Source: Acidithiobacillus sulfuriphilus (lineage in GTDB: Bacteria > Pseudomonadota > Gammaproteobacteria > Acidithiobacillales > Acidithiobacillaceae). Taken from it: 24,450 nucleotides of DNA. The stretch's first letter is position 1. Each line of letters opens with the position of its first letter. A model generated the notes under the pieces. The model had not been told where the DNA came from. It was given only the letters and a program-made list of their open reading frames with translations, and made no database searches. The DNA is taken from assembly GCF_003721225.1 (NCBI RefSeq), contig NZ_RIZI01000158.1, positions 1 through 24,450 of the forward strand, given 5' to 3'. A program made the position numbers and the translations under genes. Positions 15,761 through 24,068 of the stretch are shown here, piece after piece.

Positions 15761-18700
15761 ATGAACGAAAAGATGTTCCGTGTGTTTGTCTCTTCGCCCG
15801 GAGACGTGGCGGCCGAAAGGCAGCGTGTCAAATTGGTGGTCGAGCGGTTGAATGGAGAATTCGAGGGCCGTGCCCGGTTTGCCCCGATCTTCTGGGAGGA
15901 TCAGTCCTACTCTGCCCATGCGACCTTTCAAGCGCAGATAACCGAGGCTGCAAGGTGTGATCTCGTATTAGCCATCTTTCGGGCTCGATTGGGTACGCCC
16001 TTGCCCGATGATTGGCCAAAAGTTCCAGGTACGAATCAACCCTATCCCAGCGGTAGCGCCTACGAGGTGCTGACGGCCATAGAGGCTCGCCAATCGGGTA
16101 AGCCCCTGCCCGACGTTTATGTCTTTCGCTACAAGGATGCACCCAATCCATCTCTGGATGCCGCTGACCGGATCGCCATTGAGGCAGAGTGGGAGCGACT
16201 CAAGAGATTTTTTGACACCTGGTTCAAAAACCCCTCCGGCGAGTTCATCGCCGCATTCCAGTGGTACCAATCGACGGACGATCTAGCCCAACAGATCGAG
16301 AAATGCTTGCGCAAGTGGCTGGTGGATCGAGATATCCTTAGCGAAGGGCCTATCTGGGACCGTGCGCTGAACGGATGCCCATTCCCGGGGTTGGCTGCAT
16401 TTGATGCCGATCGTCGCTCGGTCTTTTTTGGTCGGGAACTGGCGATCAAAAGCGCAATTTTCCGCTTGAGGCAGGCTTCATTGCCATTTTTACTGCTCAT
16501 CGGCGCGAGTGGTTCGGGGAAATCCTCGCTGTTGCGTGCCGGTCTGGTCCCGGAGTTGCTCACGCCCAGTATTATTCCCGAAGTAGACCTCTGGCGAGCG
16601 GCGGTCATGACCGCCGACGGGGATCCCTTCGCCCAGCTCGCCCAATGTCTGCTTATGGAGACGGCGCTGGGTCCGGAATTGCAGCAGGGTGCCTTTGGGA
16701 CGCCCGAACTGTTGGCCAAACAATTGCGGACCGATCTGGACACTGCTACGTTGCCGCTGCAAGAAGCTCTTGACCGCGCCGCGAATGCCCGGCGTGAGAC
16801 GGTAAAATCGGATACCAAACCGCACGCGCGCCTTTTGCTGGGGATTGACCAGACAGAGCGATGGTTTATGGAGAATATCCCATCGGAGACGATCCATGCG
16901 TTTGCCGCACTGCTGGGGACTTGGGTCGAGCAATCTCTGGTCACCCTCATTCTCACGCTGCGCAGTGACGCCTACACGGGCTTTCAGAACGTCCCCGCGT
17001 TGCTCCACCTGCGTGAATCCGGCGCCACTTTCGATTTAGTCCCTCCCACTTCGGCGGAACTGGAGGAGATGGTCACGCGGCCAGTGGCTGCCTGCCGCCC
17101 CTCTCTGGAGTTCGGGGAGTGCGCGGGCCAATCCCTCGCCAGCCGTCTGGTGACCGACGCCCAGGGAGGCGACGTCTTGCCCTTGCTGCAAATGACCTTA
17201 ACGCGGCTTTATGAGGCAGAGGAAAAGCGGAAAGACGGAAAACTGTCCTGCGACGACTATCACGGCATGGAAGAAGCCGTGACTGAGGCGGCGAACAAGG
17301 CGCTCTTTAGCGTGGACGAAGAGGCAAGAGGGCAGTTGCCCGCCTTAGTAAAAGCGTTGGTGCAGGATGTGATCAGCGACCCGAGCACCGGTGCGGCCAT
17401 GCCCGTCGTCGTGGCCGTCGATCGCGCCGCCTTCGAGGCACAGCATCCCGAACGCCGTGCGCTGGTGGATGCCTTCGTCGCCAACCGACTGCTTTCGTCG
17501 GAGGGGGACGCAAGTTCGCAGCGGGTGCGCCCCACCCATGAGTCCTTGCTACGCATCTGGCCCCAGGCCAAAACCATTGTGGAGGAGAACGCCGCCCTGA
17601 TCCGGGTGGAAAATACCCTGAGGCCCATGGTGCGGGCGTGGAGCGATGCTACGGAGGCGGAAAAGACAGGCTATCTGGATCTCCCCCCCGCCTTGCTGAG
17701 TGGTGCGCAGCAACTCGTAGACCGATGGGGGGCGGATCTTGACACCGAGATGCGCGACTTCATTGCGCAGGCAGCCGCTCGGGACGCGGAGAAACGCGAC
17801 CGGGAACGCCAGATGCAGGAACAACGCATCCGGGATGCCGAGGCTGTGGCAGCGGCAAATCGGAAAAAATACATATATACCGGGGTTCTTTCCATGGGTT
17901 TTTTGGCTGGCTTAATCACCGCAGGAGTCTTTTACGAAAATGCTAAAGAAACCAGAAACGCCCTAGGTCTGACTATTGGCTTAGAATATGCTGGCGTACA
18001 TCTGCCCACAAATTACCATCTGGCCGTTCCCTATTTGAGCAAAGCCGCGGACAACAATGATAAAAACGCACAATTTGCACTTGGGGTTTTTTATGACAAA
18101 GGCTACGGTGTACCGAGAGACCCTACCAGGGCCGTCTACTGGTTCCAAAAAGCCGCCAAGCAAGGAATTGCGGGGGCGGAATACAACCTGGGCAACGCTT
18201 ATTACAAAGGCCGGGGTACTTTACAGAGCTACGACAAGGCTATCTACTGGTATCAAAAGGCGGCCGATCATGGATTTGTCCAAGCGGAATACAACTTAGG
18301 GACTGCCTATTTTACAGGACAAGGTGTTCCACAAAACTACGTCACAGCCTTGCACTGGCTTAATAACGCAGCTCAAAAAGGTTACGCATTGGCGGAATAC
18401 CAACTGGGTGTCGCATATCGTCACGGCTTTGGTGTTACCCAAAACGAAGTCACGGCTGTACACTGGTACAACAAAGCCGCCCAGCAGGGAAATCCGGATG
18501 CAGAAGTAAGCTTGGGAAACGCCTACCGCCTTGGCTCTGGTGTCAAACAAAACTACTTCGCTGCTTTTTTTTGGTACAGCAAAGCAGCAGAAGGAGGGAA
18601 TGCGGGCGCAGAAGTAGATCTGGGGGCATCGTACTCCCTCGGCATTGGTGTGACACAGAACTATGCTATGGCTGATGATTGGTACATGAAGGCCGCTCTA

Positions 18701-18877
18701 CAGGGAAACACATATGCGCAATTAAACCTCGGACAAGCGTATGCGATGGGCCGCGGCGTCCAGAAAAGCACAAAGATAGCAATTGTCTGGTGGAAAATCG
18801 CCGCAGCACAAGGAGGACCAGCCGGCGAGATGGCCCAAAAAGAAATAGCAAGGGTGGAATCGAGCAATTCTAATTAG
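15761..18877 (+). CDS. DUF4062 - STAND NTPase - TM - Sel1 repeat protein
   Basis: This is a 1038-residue protein. Residues about 5-110 are DUF4062, a TIR/nucleoside-processing-like fold (FRVFVSSPGDVAAERQRV; RCDLVLAIFRARLGTPLP). Residues about 208-640 form an nSTAND-type NTPase: lead-in CPFPGLAAFDADRRSVFFGR, Walker A GASGSGKSS (248-256, K254), Walker B LLLGIDQTE (D363), TLRSDAY, and a winged-helix end with RPTHESLLRIWP. A charged coiled coil (RDRERQMQEQRIRDAEA) and basic NRKK precede one TM helix (about 702-724, YTGVLSMGFLAGLITAGVF). Residues about 745-1030 hold seven clear Sel1 repeats plus one degenerate. The positive-inside rule puts the NTPase in the cytoplasm and Sel1 outside. STAND proteins are signal-triggered switches; an immune-type role is inferred. 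AGAGGG precedes the ATG. Confidence 0.88.
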   Translation: MNEKMFRVFVSSPGDVAAERQRVKLVVERLNGEFEGRARFAPIFWEDQSYSAHATFQAQITEAARCDLVLAIFRARLGTPLPDDWPKVPGTNQPYPSGSAYEVLTAIEARQSGKPLPDVYVFRYKDAPNPSLDAADRIAIEAEWERLKRFFDTWFKNPSGEFIAAFQWYQSTDDLAQQIEKCLRKWLVDRDILSEGPIWDRALNGCPFPGLAAFDADRRSVFFGRELAIKSAIFRLRQASLPFLLLIGASGSGKSSLLRAGLVPELLTPSIIPEVDLWRAAVMTADGDPFAQLAQCLLMETALGPELQQGAFGTPELLAKQLRTDLDTATLPLQEALDRAANARRETVKSDTKPHARLLLGIDQTERWFMENIPSETIHAFAALLGTWVEQSLVTLILTLRSDAYTGFQNVPALLHLRESGATFDLVPPTSAELEEMVTRPVAACRPSLEFGECAGQSLASRLVTDAQGGDVLPLLQMTLTRLYEAEEKRKDGKLSCDDYHGMEEAVTEAANKALFSVDEEARGQLPALVKALVQDVISDPSTGAAMPVVVAVDRAAFEAQHPERRALVDAFVANRLLSSEGDASSQRVRPTHESLLRIWPQAKTIVEENAALIRVENTLRPMVRAWSDATEAEKTGYLDLPPALLSGAQQLVDRWGADLDTEMRDFIAQAAARDAEKRDRERQMQEQRIRDAEAVAAANRKKYIYTGVLSMGFLAGLITAGVFYENAKETRNALGLTIGLEYAGVHLPTNYHLAVPYLSKAADNNDKNAQFALGVFYDKGYGVPRDPTRAVYWFQKAAKQGIAGAEYNLGNAYYKGRGTLQSYDKAIYWYQKAADHGFVQAEYNLGTAYFTGQGVPQNYVTALHWLNNAAQKGYALAEYQLGVAYRHGFGVTQNEVTAVHWYNKAAQQGNPDAEVSLGNAYRLGSGVKQNYFAAFFWYSKAAEGGNAGAEVDLGASYSLGIGVTQNYAMADDWYMKAALQGNTYAQLNLGQAYAMGRGVQKSTKIAIVWWKIAAAQGGPAGEMAQKEIARVESSNSN

Positions 18878-19070
18878 CTAATGGTGACCCATCGCCGTAT
18901 TGAATTGTAGACCAGGTCCAAATGGGGTCATGTAAAGAAATACATAGGACACTATATGGACATCATGAATTGCCCATGTCATTCACACTGGAGGTCAAAA
19001 CATATCGATGGTAGCAAACAGAATCGCTGAGGTTAGAGTAGCAAGTGTGTTCTCTTGTGGAGGTGTTGGA

Positions 19071-19445
19071 ATGGATCATTCGGACAATAATAAGCGAGTC
19101 GTGATTTCTCGTCGTAAGATGCTGTGGAAGCTCGGTATGATTGTTGGCGCTGCCACAGTGGGTGCAACATTCGATATGGAGACCGCCTATGCTTTTCATG
19201 AGAGTCGCGGATCTGGATGTGGCAGCGATTGTAACTCCCCACCAAAGCACTCCAAGGCGTTTGCCCAGTATCAAGATCACCCAAAAGGCGGCCTGTCCTG
19301 TGTGGGTTGTGTATTTTTCTCTCCAGGTAAAGCGGCTGGCAAATTGGGTAGTTGCAGTATTGTTTCCGGGGAAATCAGCCCCTATGGCTGGTGCAGGCTG
19401 TTTGTACAGCGGCAAGCTCCGCAATTTCCTGGAGATGGTGGTTGA
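19071..19445 (+). CDS. High-potential iron-sulfur protein (HiPIP, Iro-like), Tat-exported
   Basis: This is a 124-residue periplasmic electron carrier. The signal has a twin-arginine motif (ISRRKMLWKLGMIVGAATVG), so it is exported folded with its [4Fe-4S] cluster. The cluster cysteines are in LSCVGC, then LGSCSIV and GWCRLF (spacing C-x2-C-x14-C-x12-C), as in HiPIPs. Two extra cysteines upstream (GSGCGSDC) may form a disulfide that tethers the N-terminal extension, as I recall for acidophile HiPIPs. ATG 19071 is chosen because GGAGG precedes it by 8 bases and it starts the signal peptide; the frame extends upstream to 19008. In iron- and sulfur-oxidising acidithiobacilli such proteins pass electrons toward terminal oxidases. 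It stands alone here, without cytochrome genes. Confidence 0.9.
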   Translation: MDHSDNNKRVVISRRKMLWKLGMIVGAATVGATFDMETAYAFHESRGSGCGSDCNSPPKHSKAFAQYQDHPKGGLSCVGCVFFSPGKAAGKLGSCSIVSGEISPYGWCRLFVQRQAPQFPGDGG

Positions 19446-19570
19446 CTGAAAACTGTTGATTTATTGGTAATACCAGAAAGGGTCACGAATAGGCGGCGTT
19501 TATCACAAAGATGTAGGCGTATTTCAGAATAACTTATCAGACAGTACATATTGAAAAAGAGGATTAAATC

Positions 19571-19888
19571 ATGAACATATCAGGTAATGACTTCCGGGCC
19601 TGGTACTATTCTGGGGCGCAGGGCGAATCAAAAATAGGGGTAGTCGGTAAGATAGTTGAGATCGACGGCGGCATTACGACCCTGGTTCGCGCCGATCCGC
19701 AAGGCATCAATCGCCGGGTGTTGATGCTTACAATACAAACCGAACCTTTCAAGGGAAAATATCGTCCTCATATCGCGCATGAAAAGGAGCTACGTTATGA
19801 TGAGGTTTCAGAGCGTGGGACATTTTCTGATGTACATATTGAAAGCAAAGATGTTAGCTTCACCTTAAAGATTGAGGCGACAAAGTAA
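19571..19888 (+). CDS. Small hypothetical protein
   Basis: This is a 105-residue soluble protein with no signal, TM helix or known motif. It is beta-rich in appearance (ESKIGVVGKIVEIDGGITTL, RVLMLTIQTEPFKGKY) and ends with VHIESKDVSFTLKIEATK. AGAGGA precedes the ATG by 7 bases, and the coding quality looks good. It lies 125 bases after the HiPIP gene and 103 before the broken DUF805 gene. Function is unknown. Confidence 0.6.
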   Translation: MNISGNDFRAWYYSGAQGESKIGVVGKIVEIDGGITTLVRADPQGINRRVLMLTIQTEPFKGKYRPHIAHEKELRYDEVSERGTFSDVHIESKDVSFTLKIEATK

Positions 19889-19991
19889 CATAGCGTAGAT
19901 CGAAATATCGATGGTGCAGCGAGGCGGAGGATCTACTACGGAATGTGAGAGCTATAGAAATAGCTGTTAGGCCGTTATGGAGGGATTGACT

Positions 19992-20348
19992 ATGCGAATG
20001 ATATCGTCTTTTAAAAATGTGGTTATGAATAACTACGCCAATTTCAACGGGCGATTAGGGGTTGCCGAGTTCTAGTGGTTCTATCTTTTGGACATTTTGA
20101 TCATGCTCGCCATTTTTCGGACGCGAGATGGCGCAATGGTTCTGGGTGGAGTCTATACGTTAATACTCCTGCTACCCCTCCTTGCTGCCGAGGTGCGGCG
20201 TCTGCATGATACAGGGATCTCGGGTTGGTGGTTATTATTGAGTTTGATTCCCTATCTTGGTGGATTCATCGTGCTCATTTTGCTCATGATGCCTTCCAAA
20301 CCGACCGGGGAGCGATTTGGACCTTATACGGACAACGCAGATGCCTGA
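19992..20348 (+). pseudogene. DUF805 membrane protein, interrupted by an in-frame TAG
   Basis: ATG 19992 has GGAGGG 8 bases upstream and the frame reads MISSFKNVVMNNYANFNGRL then GVAEF, a TAG stop at 20073-20075, and continues WFYLLDILIMLAIF. DUF805 proteins carry NYANFxGRxxRxEYWWF at this point, so the stop replaces one aromatic codon (TGG to TAG is one change). The rest is intact: VYTLILLLPLLAAEVRRLHD, TGISGWWLLLSLIPYLG, and a C-terminal PSKPTGERFGPY. A restart at ATG 20103 would make only the last two or three helices. The end overlaps the next gene's ATG, showing a former operon. Family function is unknown. Confidence 0.8.
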
Positions 20349-20841
20349 ACCAAAAATAAAACCGCCTGTGGACGGCGACTGGAAGTCAGACCGTCTTGGT
20401 TATGCGCTAGCGAGTATCATTGGTGGTCCTATTCTGGCGGCATTGGCTTCCGCCAGTACAGGGAAAGATGGCCAGGCGCTGATACTGGTCATATTGAGCA
20501 TTTTCGCCCCTATGTTTTGGGGATCTCTGGTCATCTACTGGGCTACCGGCTGGAATGTTTCACGCTGGTGGGATGGCGGCAAACTCACCGGTTGGGTTCT
20601 TGGTGTAGCAGGCTTTGGGGTATCCGCCATGATCATTCAAAGGTTCGATCTCATATCGTCTCATTGGTTCGCAGACTATGTGTGGAATGTAGAAGGGCAC
20701 TCATGGGACATGGCATTCATGGTTTATTTGCCGGCCCTGCTTTTCCTGGAACTGCTCATGGTAGCAGGAACCGTTGCCATTGCCGCGCCAGTGGTGATAA
20801 TCCGTAAGATTCGTCAAAAAGGAAAGACGCCGTCACCTTAG
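20341..20841 (+). CDS. Four-TM membrane protein of unknown function
   Basis: This is a 166-residue membrane protein starting MPEPKIKPPVDGDWKSDRLG, with hydrophobic segments at residues about 20-38, 45-68, 85-105 and 128-153 and a basic C terminus (IIRKIRQKGKTPSP). The ATG lies inside the stop region of the DUF805 frame (ATGCCTGA), so translation was coupled to it; the nonsense mutation upstream may reduce its expression. An in-frame ATG at 20317 exists but would overlap more and add no conserved sequence. No family was recognised. Confidence 0.65.
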   Translation: MPEPKIKPPVDGDWKSDRLGYALASIIGGPILAALASASTGKDGQALILVILSIFAPMFWGSLVIYWATGWNVSRWWDGGKLTGWVLGVAGFGVSAMIIQRFDLISSHWFADYVWNVEGHSWDMAFMVYLPALLFLELLMVAGTVAIAAPVVIIRKIRQKGKTPSP

Positions 20842-20912
20842 ATCTGGGGCAGATGAACGTCACCTTCAGGCTGTACCGGGGACGCTTGATACACGCAAGA
20901 CTTGGGGTTCTC

Positions 20913-21491
20913 ATGAAAACATTTAAACTTCTCGCCGCAACCCTTTTCGGACTCGCCGCAGTCAGCGTAACCGCGTATGCCACCAACTTGGCGCAGGGCG
21001 AACAATCCAGCCCACAAAGTGGGCAAGCGGAAAATATCATCGGCGCAAGGACTACTTTGGGCCACAATCTTCCGGGGAAATACGCCGCCGCGATGTCTGG
21101 CGGGACTTCATCTGAATTCTTAAACTCTAAGCTCTATCTCTCGATATCGGGCTCAATCTTTGAGACCCTGGCCAAGGGGGAGTGTGCGCCTGGTCGTATC
21201 GCTAAAATTACTCAGCGATTAACTGACGCTAACGGACAGCCAATTCCCGGATCTGGCTCCATGATCATCATCCGTGGCGCCTATGGGCCGAAACTCTATC
21301 TGATGTCCTATCAGGAGCTGCCAGAGGTCATTGCCTCGCGGGTGAATGATCCGGTTGCAGTCTGTCTAATTTCGGTACCACGCCATTGTCCACCTGGAGA
21401 TACGCGCGGGCGTTTCTTTCGTGTCATGAACCTGCGAACTCACGAGACGTGGTCCATGCCAAACTCGGAACACAGTTGCGGCGGCGCGTGA
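20913..21491 (+). CDS. Exported hypothetical protein
   Basis: This is a 192-residue protein with a clear signal peptide (MKTFKLLAATLFGLAAVSVT, cleavage after AYA). The mature part has four cysteines (KGECAPGR, VAVCLIS, PRHCPPGD, EHSCGGA), which suggests two disulfides in an oxidising envelope, and a strand-rich core (MIIIRGAYGPKLYLMSYQEL). ATG 20913 starts the signal peptide; the frame is open from 20853. GGGG lies 8 bases upstream. I do not recognise the family. Confidence 0.65.
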   Translation: MKTFKLLAATLFGLAAVSVTAYATNLAQGEQSSPQSGQAENIIGARTTLGHNLPGKYAAAMSGGTSSEFLNSKLYLSISGSIFETLAKGECAPGRIAKITQRLTDANGQPIPGSGSMIIIRGAYGPKLYLMSYQELPEVIASRVNDPVAVCLISVPRHCPPGDTRGRFFRVMNLRTHETWSMPNSEHSCGGA

Positions 21492-21557
21492 AGTCGTGAC
21501 CATTACTGTATGCGGAAATTATGAAACTGCCACAATCGGTACTTGGAGCAACGAACG

Positions 21558-22700
21558 ATGAAATGTCAAACCTTGCATATTGTTAAAATCACGCCGAGAG
21601 TTATCGTATCCGTCCTTGGAATCCTGTTTGCTGCAGAAGGAAACATGGCATGGGCCGATTCGACAACGGCTCCGAATGTGTCCGGATCAACATCAGGGTT
21701 CATAAAGTCTCTGCCCTCTGGGGTTGTCGCACAAGCGGCAAAGAGCGCGGAACCCGCGTGGGCGAAAAATCTGGATAAATCAATCAAGAAAGTGCCACCC
21801 ATTGTTTATATGCAAGCGCAGCAGTCCATGAATTCTGTTCAGGAGTTTATATTTCCCGGAGAAGATCCATGTCGAATCGCCGTTGATGCAAAAGGTGATG
21901 TCTGGGTGACGGACTTTGTCGAAAACGGCTTTGTATACGAGTTCAAAAGTTCTGGCATGCCGATCGCTAGGTATCCGGTTGGTCCCTGGCCACACGGCAT
22001 TACCATTGATCCCCAAGGACGAATATGGATTACAAATGACACAAAAAATGGAACACTTACCGAAATGAACCCCGATGGGTCGATTGCTGGCAGATACGAT
22101 GTTGGCCCATATCCGTATGGTGTCGCCGTTATCGATAATTATGTCTACGTGACAAATCATCAACGAAACGGTGCGATCACCCTGCTAAAGTTCCATGGGA
22201 GAGAACCTGTCGTTTCTATACTTCAACATGAGGATAATCCAGGAGATATTACTGTTACAACAGGAAATTTTGGATTTAACGACAACACTGATATTATTGG
22301 AGTAGTGTTATCAGGAAATAAAGTAGATATTCTTGTGCCTCCTCAGGGACGACTATACAGTAAAGTTTCAAAATCGACAATCGGCAAAAGATATATTACC
22401 GACATAACCTCTGATATCTCCGGTAACCTTCTTGTTTCACAAGCTTACTCTACTGTTAGATTGCTAATTTCTGCTAGCAACCAGTTGTTTGATGGCTCTG
22501 AATTCAAATTAGGCAGTGTCAGAGGCAAAAATGGCATATCCGTAAAGGCTGTTGCGTTGGGTCATACCTACGGCGACATTTATGTTTTGGGTTACGGACG
22601 CGATGATGTATATCGTTTTCAAGGCGTTTATTATGAGGGCGCACCATCGCACGCATCCACCTCAGGTGGTACAGGGTTAGGTGGCTTATTTGGCCAATAG
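21558..22700 (+). CDS. Exported beta-propeller (NHL/Vgb-like) protein
   Basis: This is a 380-residue protein with a signal sequence (hydrophobic VIVSVLGILFAAEG, cleavage near AWA). After a linker, residues about 105-250 carry repeated propeller blades of the streptogramin-lyase/NHL type: CRIAVDAKGDVWVTDFVENG, PHGITIDPQGRIWITNDTKN and PYGVAVIDNYVYVTNHQRNG, each followed by a strand ending near Y/R-x-VGP. The later blades are more diverged (YGDIYVLGYGRDDVYRFQG). The C terminus is Gly/Ser-rich (STSGGTGLGGLFGQ). Such propellers bind ligands or proteins on the cell surface or in the periplasm; no lyase activity can be claimed. ATG 21558 has GGAG 9 bases upstream. It is 66 bases after the exported protein and may be co-transcribed. 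Confidence 0.75.
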   Translation: MKCQTLHIVKITPRVIVSVLGILFAAEGNMAWADSTTAPNVSGSTSGFIKSLPSGVVAQAAKSAEPAWAKNLDKSIKKVPPIVYMQAQQSMNSVQEFIFPGEDPCRIAVDAKGDVWVTDFVENGFVYEFKSSGMPIARYPVGPWPHGITIDPQGRIWITNDTKNGTLTEMNPDGSIAGRYDVGPYPYGVAVIDNYVYVTNHQRNGAITLLKFHGREPVVSILQHEDNPGDITVTTGNFGFNDNTDIIGVVLSGNKVDILVPPQGRLYSKVSKSTIGKRYITDITSDISGNLLVSQAYSTVRLLISASNQLFDGSEFKLGSVRGKNGISVKAVALGHTYGDIYVLGYGRDDVYRFQGVYYEGAPSHASTSGGTGLGGLFGQ

Positions 22701-23059
22701 ATTTTTTTATAGACTACCGACTCATCCTCGAAGGAGAGAGTTATCGCGCCCCCAGACCCCTGCCGGAGACCCCTAAAAAGGCAGTTGCGAAACACCCGAA
22801 AATCGCCCAATCTTGACGCCGTTCGAGACCCAGGTTTCGGCACTTTGAAATCGCGCCATATTGCCGGCCGGTGACACCCCGTTCTTGGCCAACCTGTATC
22901 TGATGCGCAGGCGCCTGCTGGCCGGGTGAGGAGTGGTCCGTCCAAAACCCGTGGAAGACGCCAAAAATAGGGGATTTGAGCTAGAAACAGAGGTTCTTGG
23001 CCCGAGACGGGGATCATGAACGCGGCAACGGGTTATTTCTTGGTCAGGTCAGAGCTTCG
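22701..23059. other. About 360 bp without a gene, probable mobile-element debris
   Basis: After an AT-rich end (22700-22720, with a T7 run that could terminate the propeller gene) the sequence turns GC-rich and shows no frame with a start signal or recognisable protein. It adjoins the IS630-like fragment and is likely decayed IS DNA. Confidence 0.45.
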
Positions 23060-23233
23060 TTAACCGATGGCGTAGCGACACCGGGGATGACGGAAGAACC
23101 TGGCAACGATGTGGGGGAGCTTTTGCAGACGGCGAAGCGCGGACGGGACGAGGAACTTGAGGTCGTCCTGGCTCTGGGGGATCTGCCGGCTGACCTGTTT
23201 CTTCACATGCCCCCAGACCAGTTCATCCGGGCC
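23060..23233 (-). pseudogene. IS630-family transposase, C-terminal fragment
   Basis: The minus strand encodes GPDELVWGHVKKQVSRQIPQ followed by LVPSALRRLQKLPHIVARFF and RHPRCRYAIG before a stop at 23060. This matches the C terminus of IS630-type DDE transposases, which have LNPDELVW with the catalytic Glu and a conserved VARFFRHP-like tail. Everything upstream of the DELVW motif is missing: the sequence past 23233 belongs to another element. It is a dead remnant. Confidence 0.75.
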
Positions 23234-23239
23234 TGCTCC

Positions 23240-23615
23240 ACCGGTTGGCCCTTGCGCACCGCGCACTCACCGCGCGGATGCTTGGTGCCGCGATGGCGAC
23301 GTACACCGCCGCTATTTCCGCCCACCGTGGGTGCTTCATTGCCGCTGCTCTTGTCTCTGCGATACAAGCCTCACCGCCGGCACCGTTATGGGACGCACCC
23401 ACATACCACTCTCGGTTTGGTTCTGGGCGGCGTATCTGGTCGCCAGCCAGACTCCCGGCATATCGGCTGTTCGGTTCCAGCGGCAACTTGGGCTGTCGCG
23501 CTACGAGGACCGCCTTCCCAGGGCTTCATAACCTCCGCGCTGGCATGGGTTCGCCAGGATCACGACTGGATCGGCGGCAGGCCCGGGGAATATGTCGAAC
23601 CGACGAAACCGGTTT
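23240..23615 (+). pseudogene. IS1595-family transposase, frameshifted N-terminal fragment
   Basis: The plus strand carries, across different frames, parts of an IS1595 transposase: CRDGDVHRRYF and CRCSCLCDTSLTAGTVMGRT (zinc ribbon), WFWAAYLVASQTPGISAVRF and QRQLGLSRYE in one frame (23109-23531), then LHNLRAGMG and IGGRPGEYVEPTKP in the two other frames. In intact members this leads to VDET, the first catalytic Asp; here the sequence breaks off near 23615. At least two frameshifts make it non-functional. It abuts the IS630 fragment at 23233-23240, suggesting one element inserted in the other. Confidence 0.75.
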
Positions 23616-23692
23616 CATAAAACTGTCACATTCGAATGGTACTATGCGTTCGGGTAATCCCACCCTTGATGGTCGACTGGCAGGAGGATGGT

Positions 23693-23944
23693 ATGGAACG
23701 CAATGCGGTGGAAGAGCAAGTGGCCCAACATTACGCCGGTGGTATCTATGCGCCCGATCGCGCCCCGGAGGACACGGCTATCCAGGGTGATACGCTGTTC
23801 ATGTTCCTGATGGGCGAAGCGGGACAGTGTGAAGATATGGAGGCTTGGATGGTGCGGATGGCCGATGCCATGGATCGGGTTCAGGAATTGATGGATGTTC
23901 TGGAAGCCCCGGACGAAGAAGAGGAGGAGTCCGGCGCGGGGTGA
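23693..23944 (+). CDS. Small acidic hypothetical protein
   Basis: This is an 83-residue protein, strongly acidic (C-terminal APDEEEEESGAG), probably helical (MEAWMVRMADAMDRVQELMD), with no signal or TM segment. GGAGG lies 6-7 bases before ATG 23693; the frame is open upstream to 23636 without a better start. It lies directly after the IS remnants. Unrecognised; its charge and size would fit an accessory protein from a mobile element, but this is a guess. Confidence 0.55.
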   Translation: MERNAVEEQVAQHYAGGIYAPDRAPEDTAIQGDTLFMFLMGEAGQCEDMEAWMVRMADAMDRVQELMDVLEAPDEEEEESGAG

Positions 23945-24068
23945 CGGAGGATCGGCGCAGCACGGTTGCGTCCGGGAAGGCCTTGCAGCGGGTGCCGGGC
24001 TTGCGAACGGAGACCACGTAAAGAGCGGGATGGCTGGGCCATCGCTGCAGACCTCCCGCCAACCAGAC

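Noticed and set aside
22677..22712. Terminator after the propeller gene
   Set aside because: There is a T7 run but only a weak AT-rich stem before it; not strong enough to list.
22773..22925. Plus-strand TPFLANLYLMRRRLLAG resembling a reverse-transcriptase active-site flank
   Set aside because: It is short, lacks YxDD and other RT blocks, and stops at once; not enough to call a group II intron remnant.
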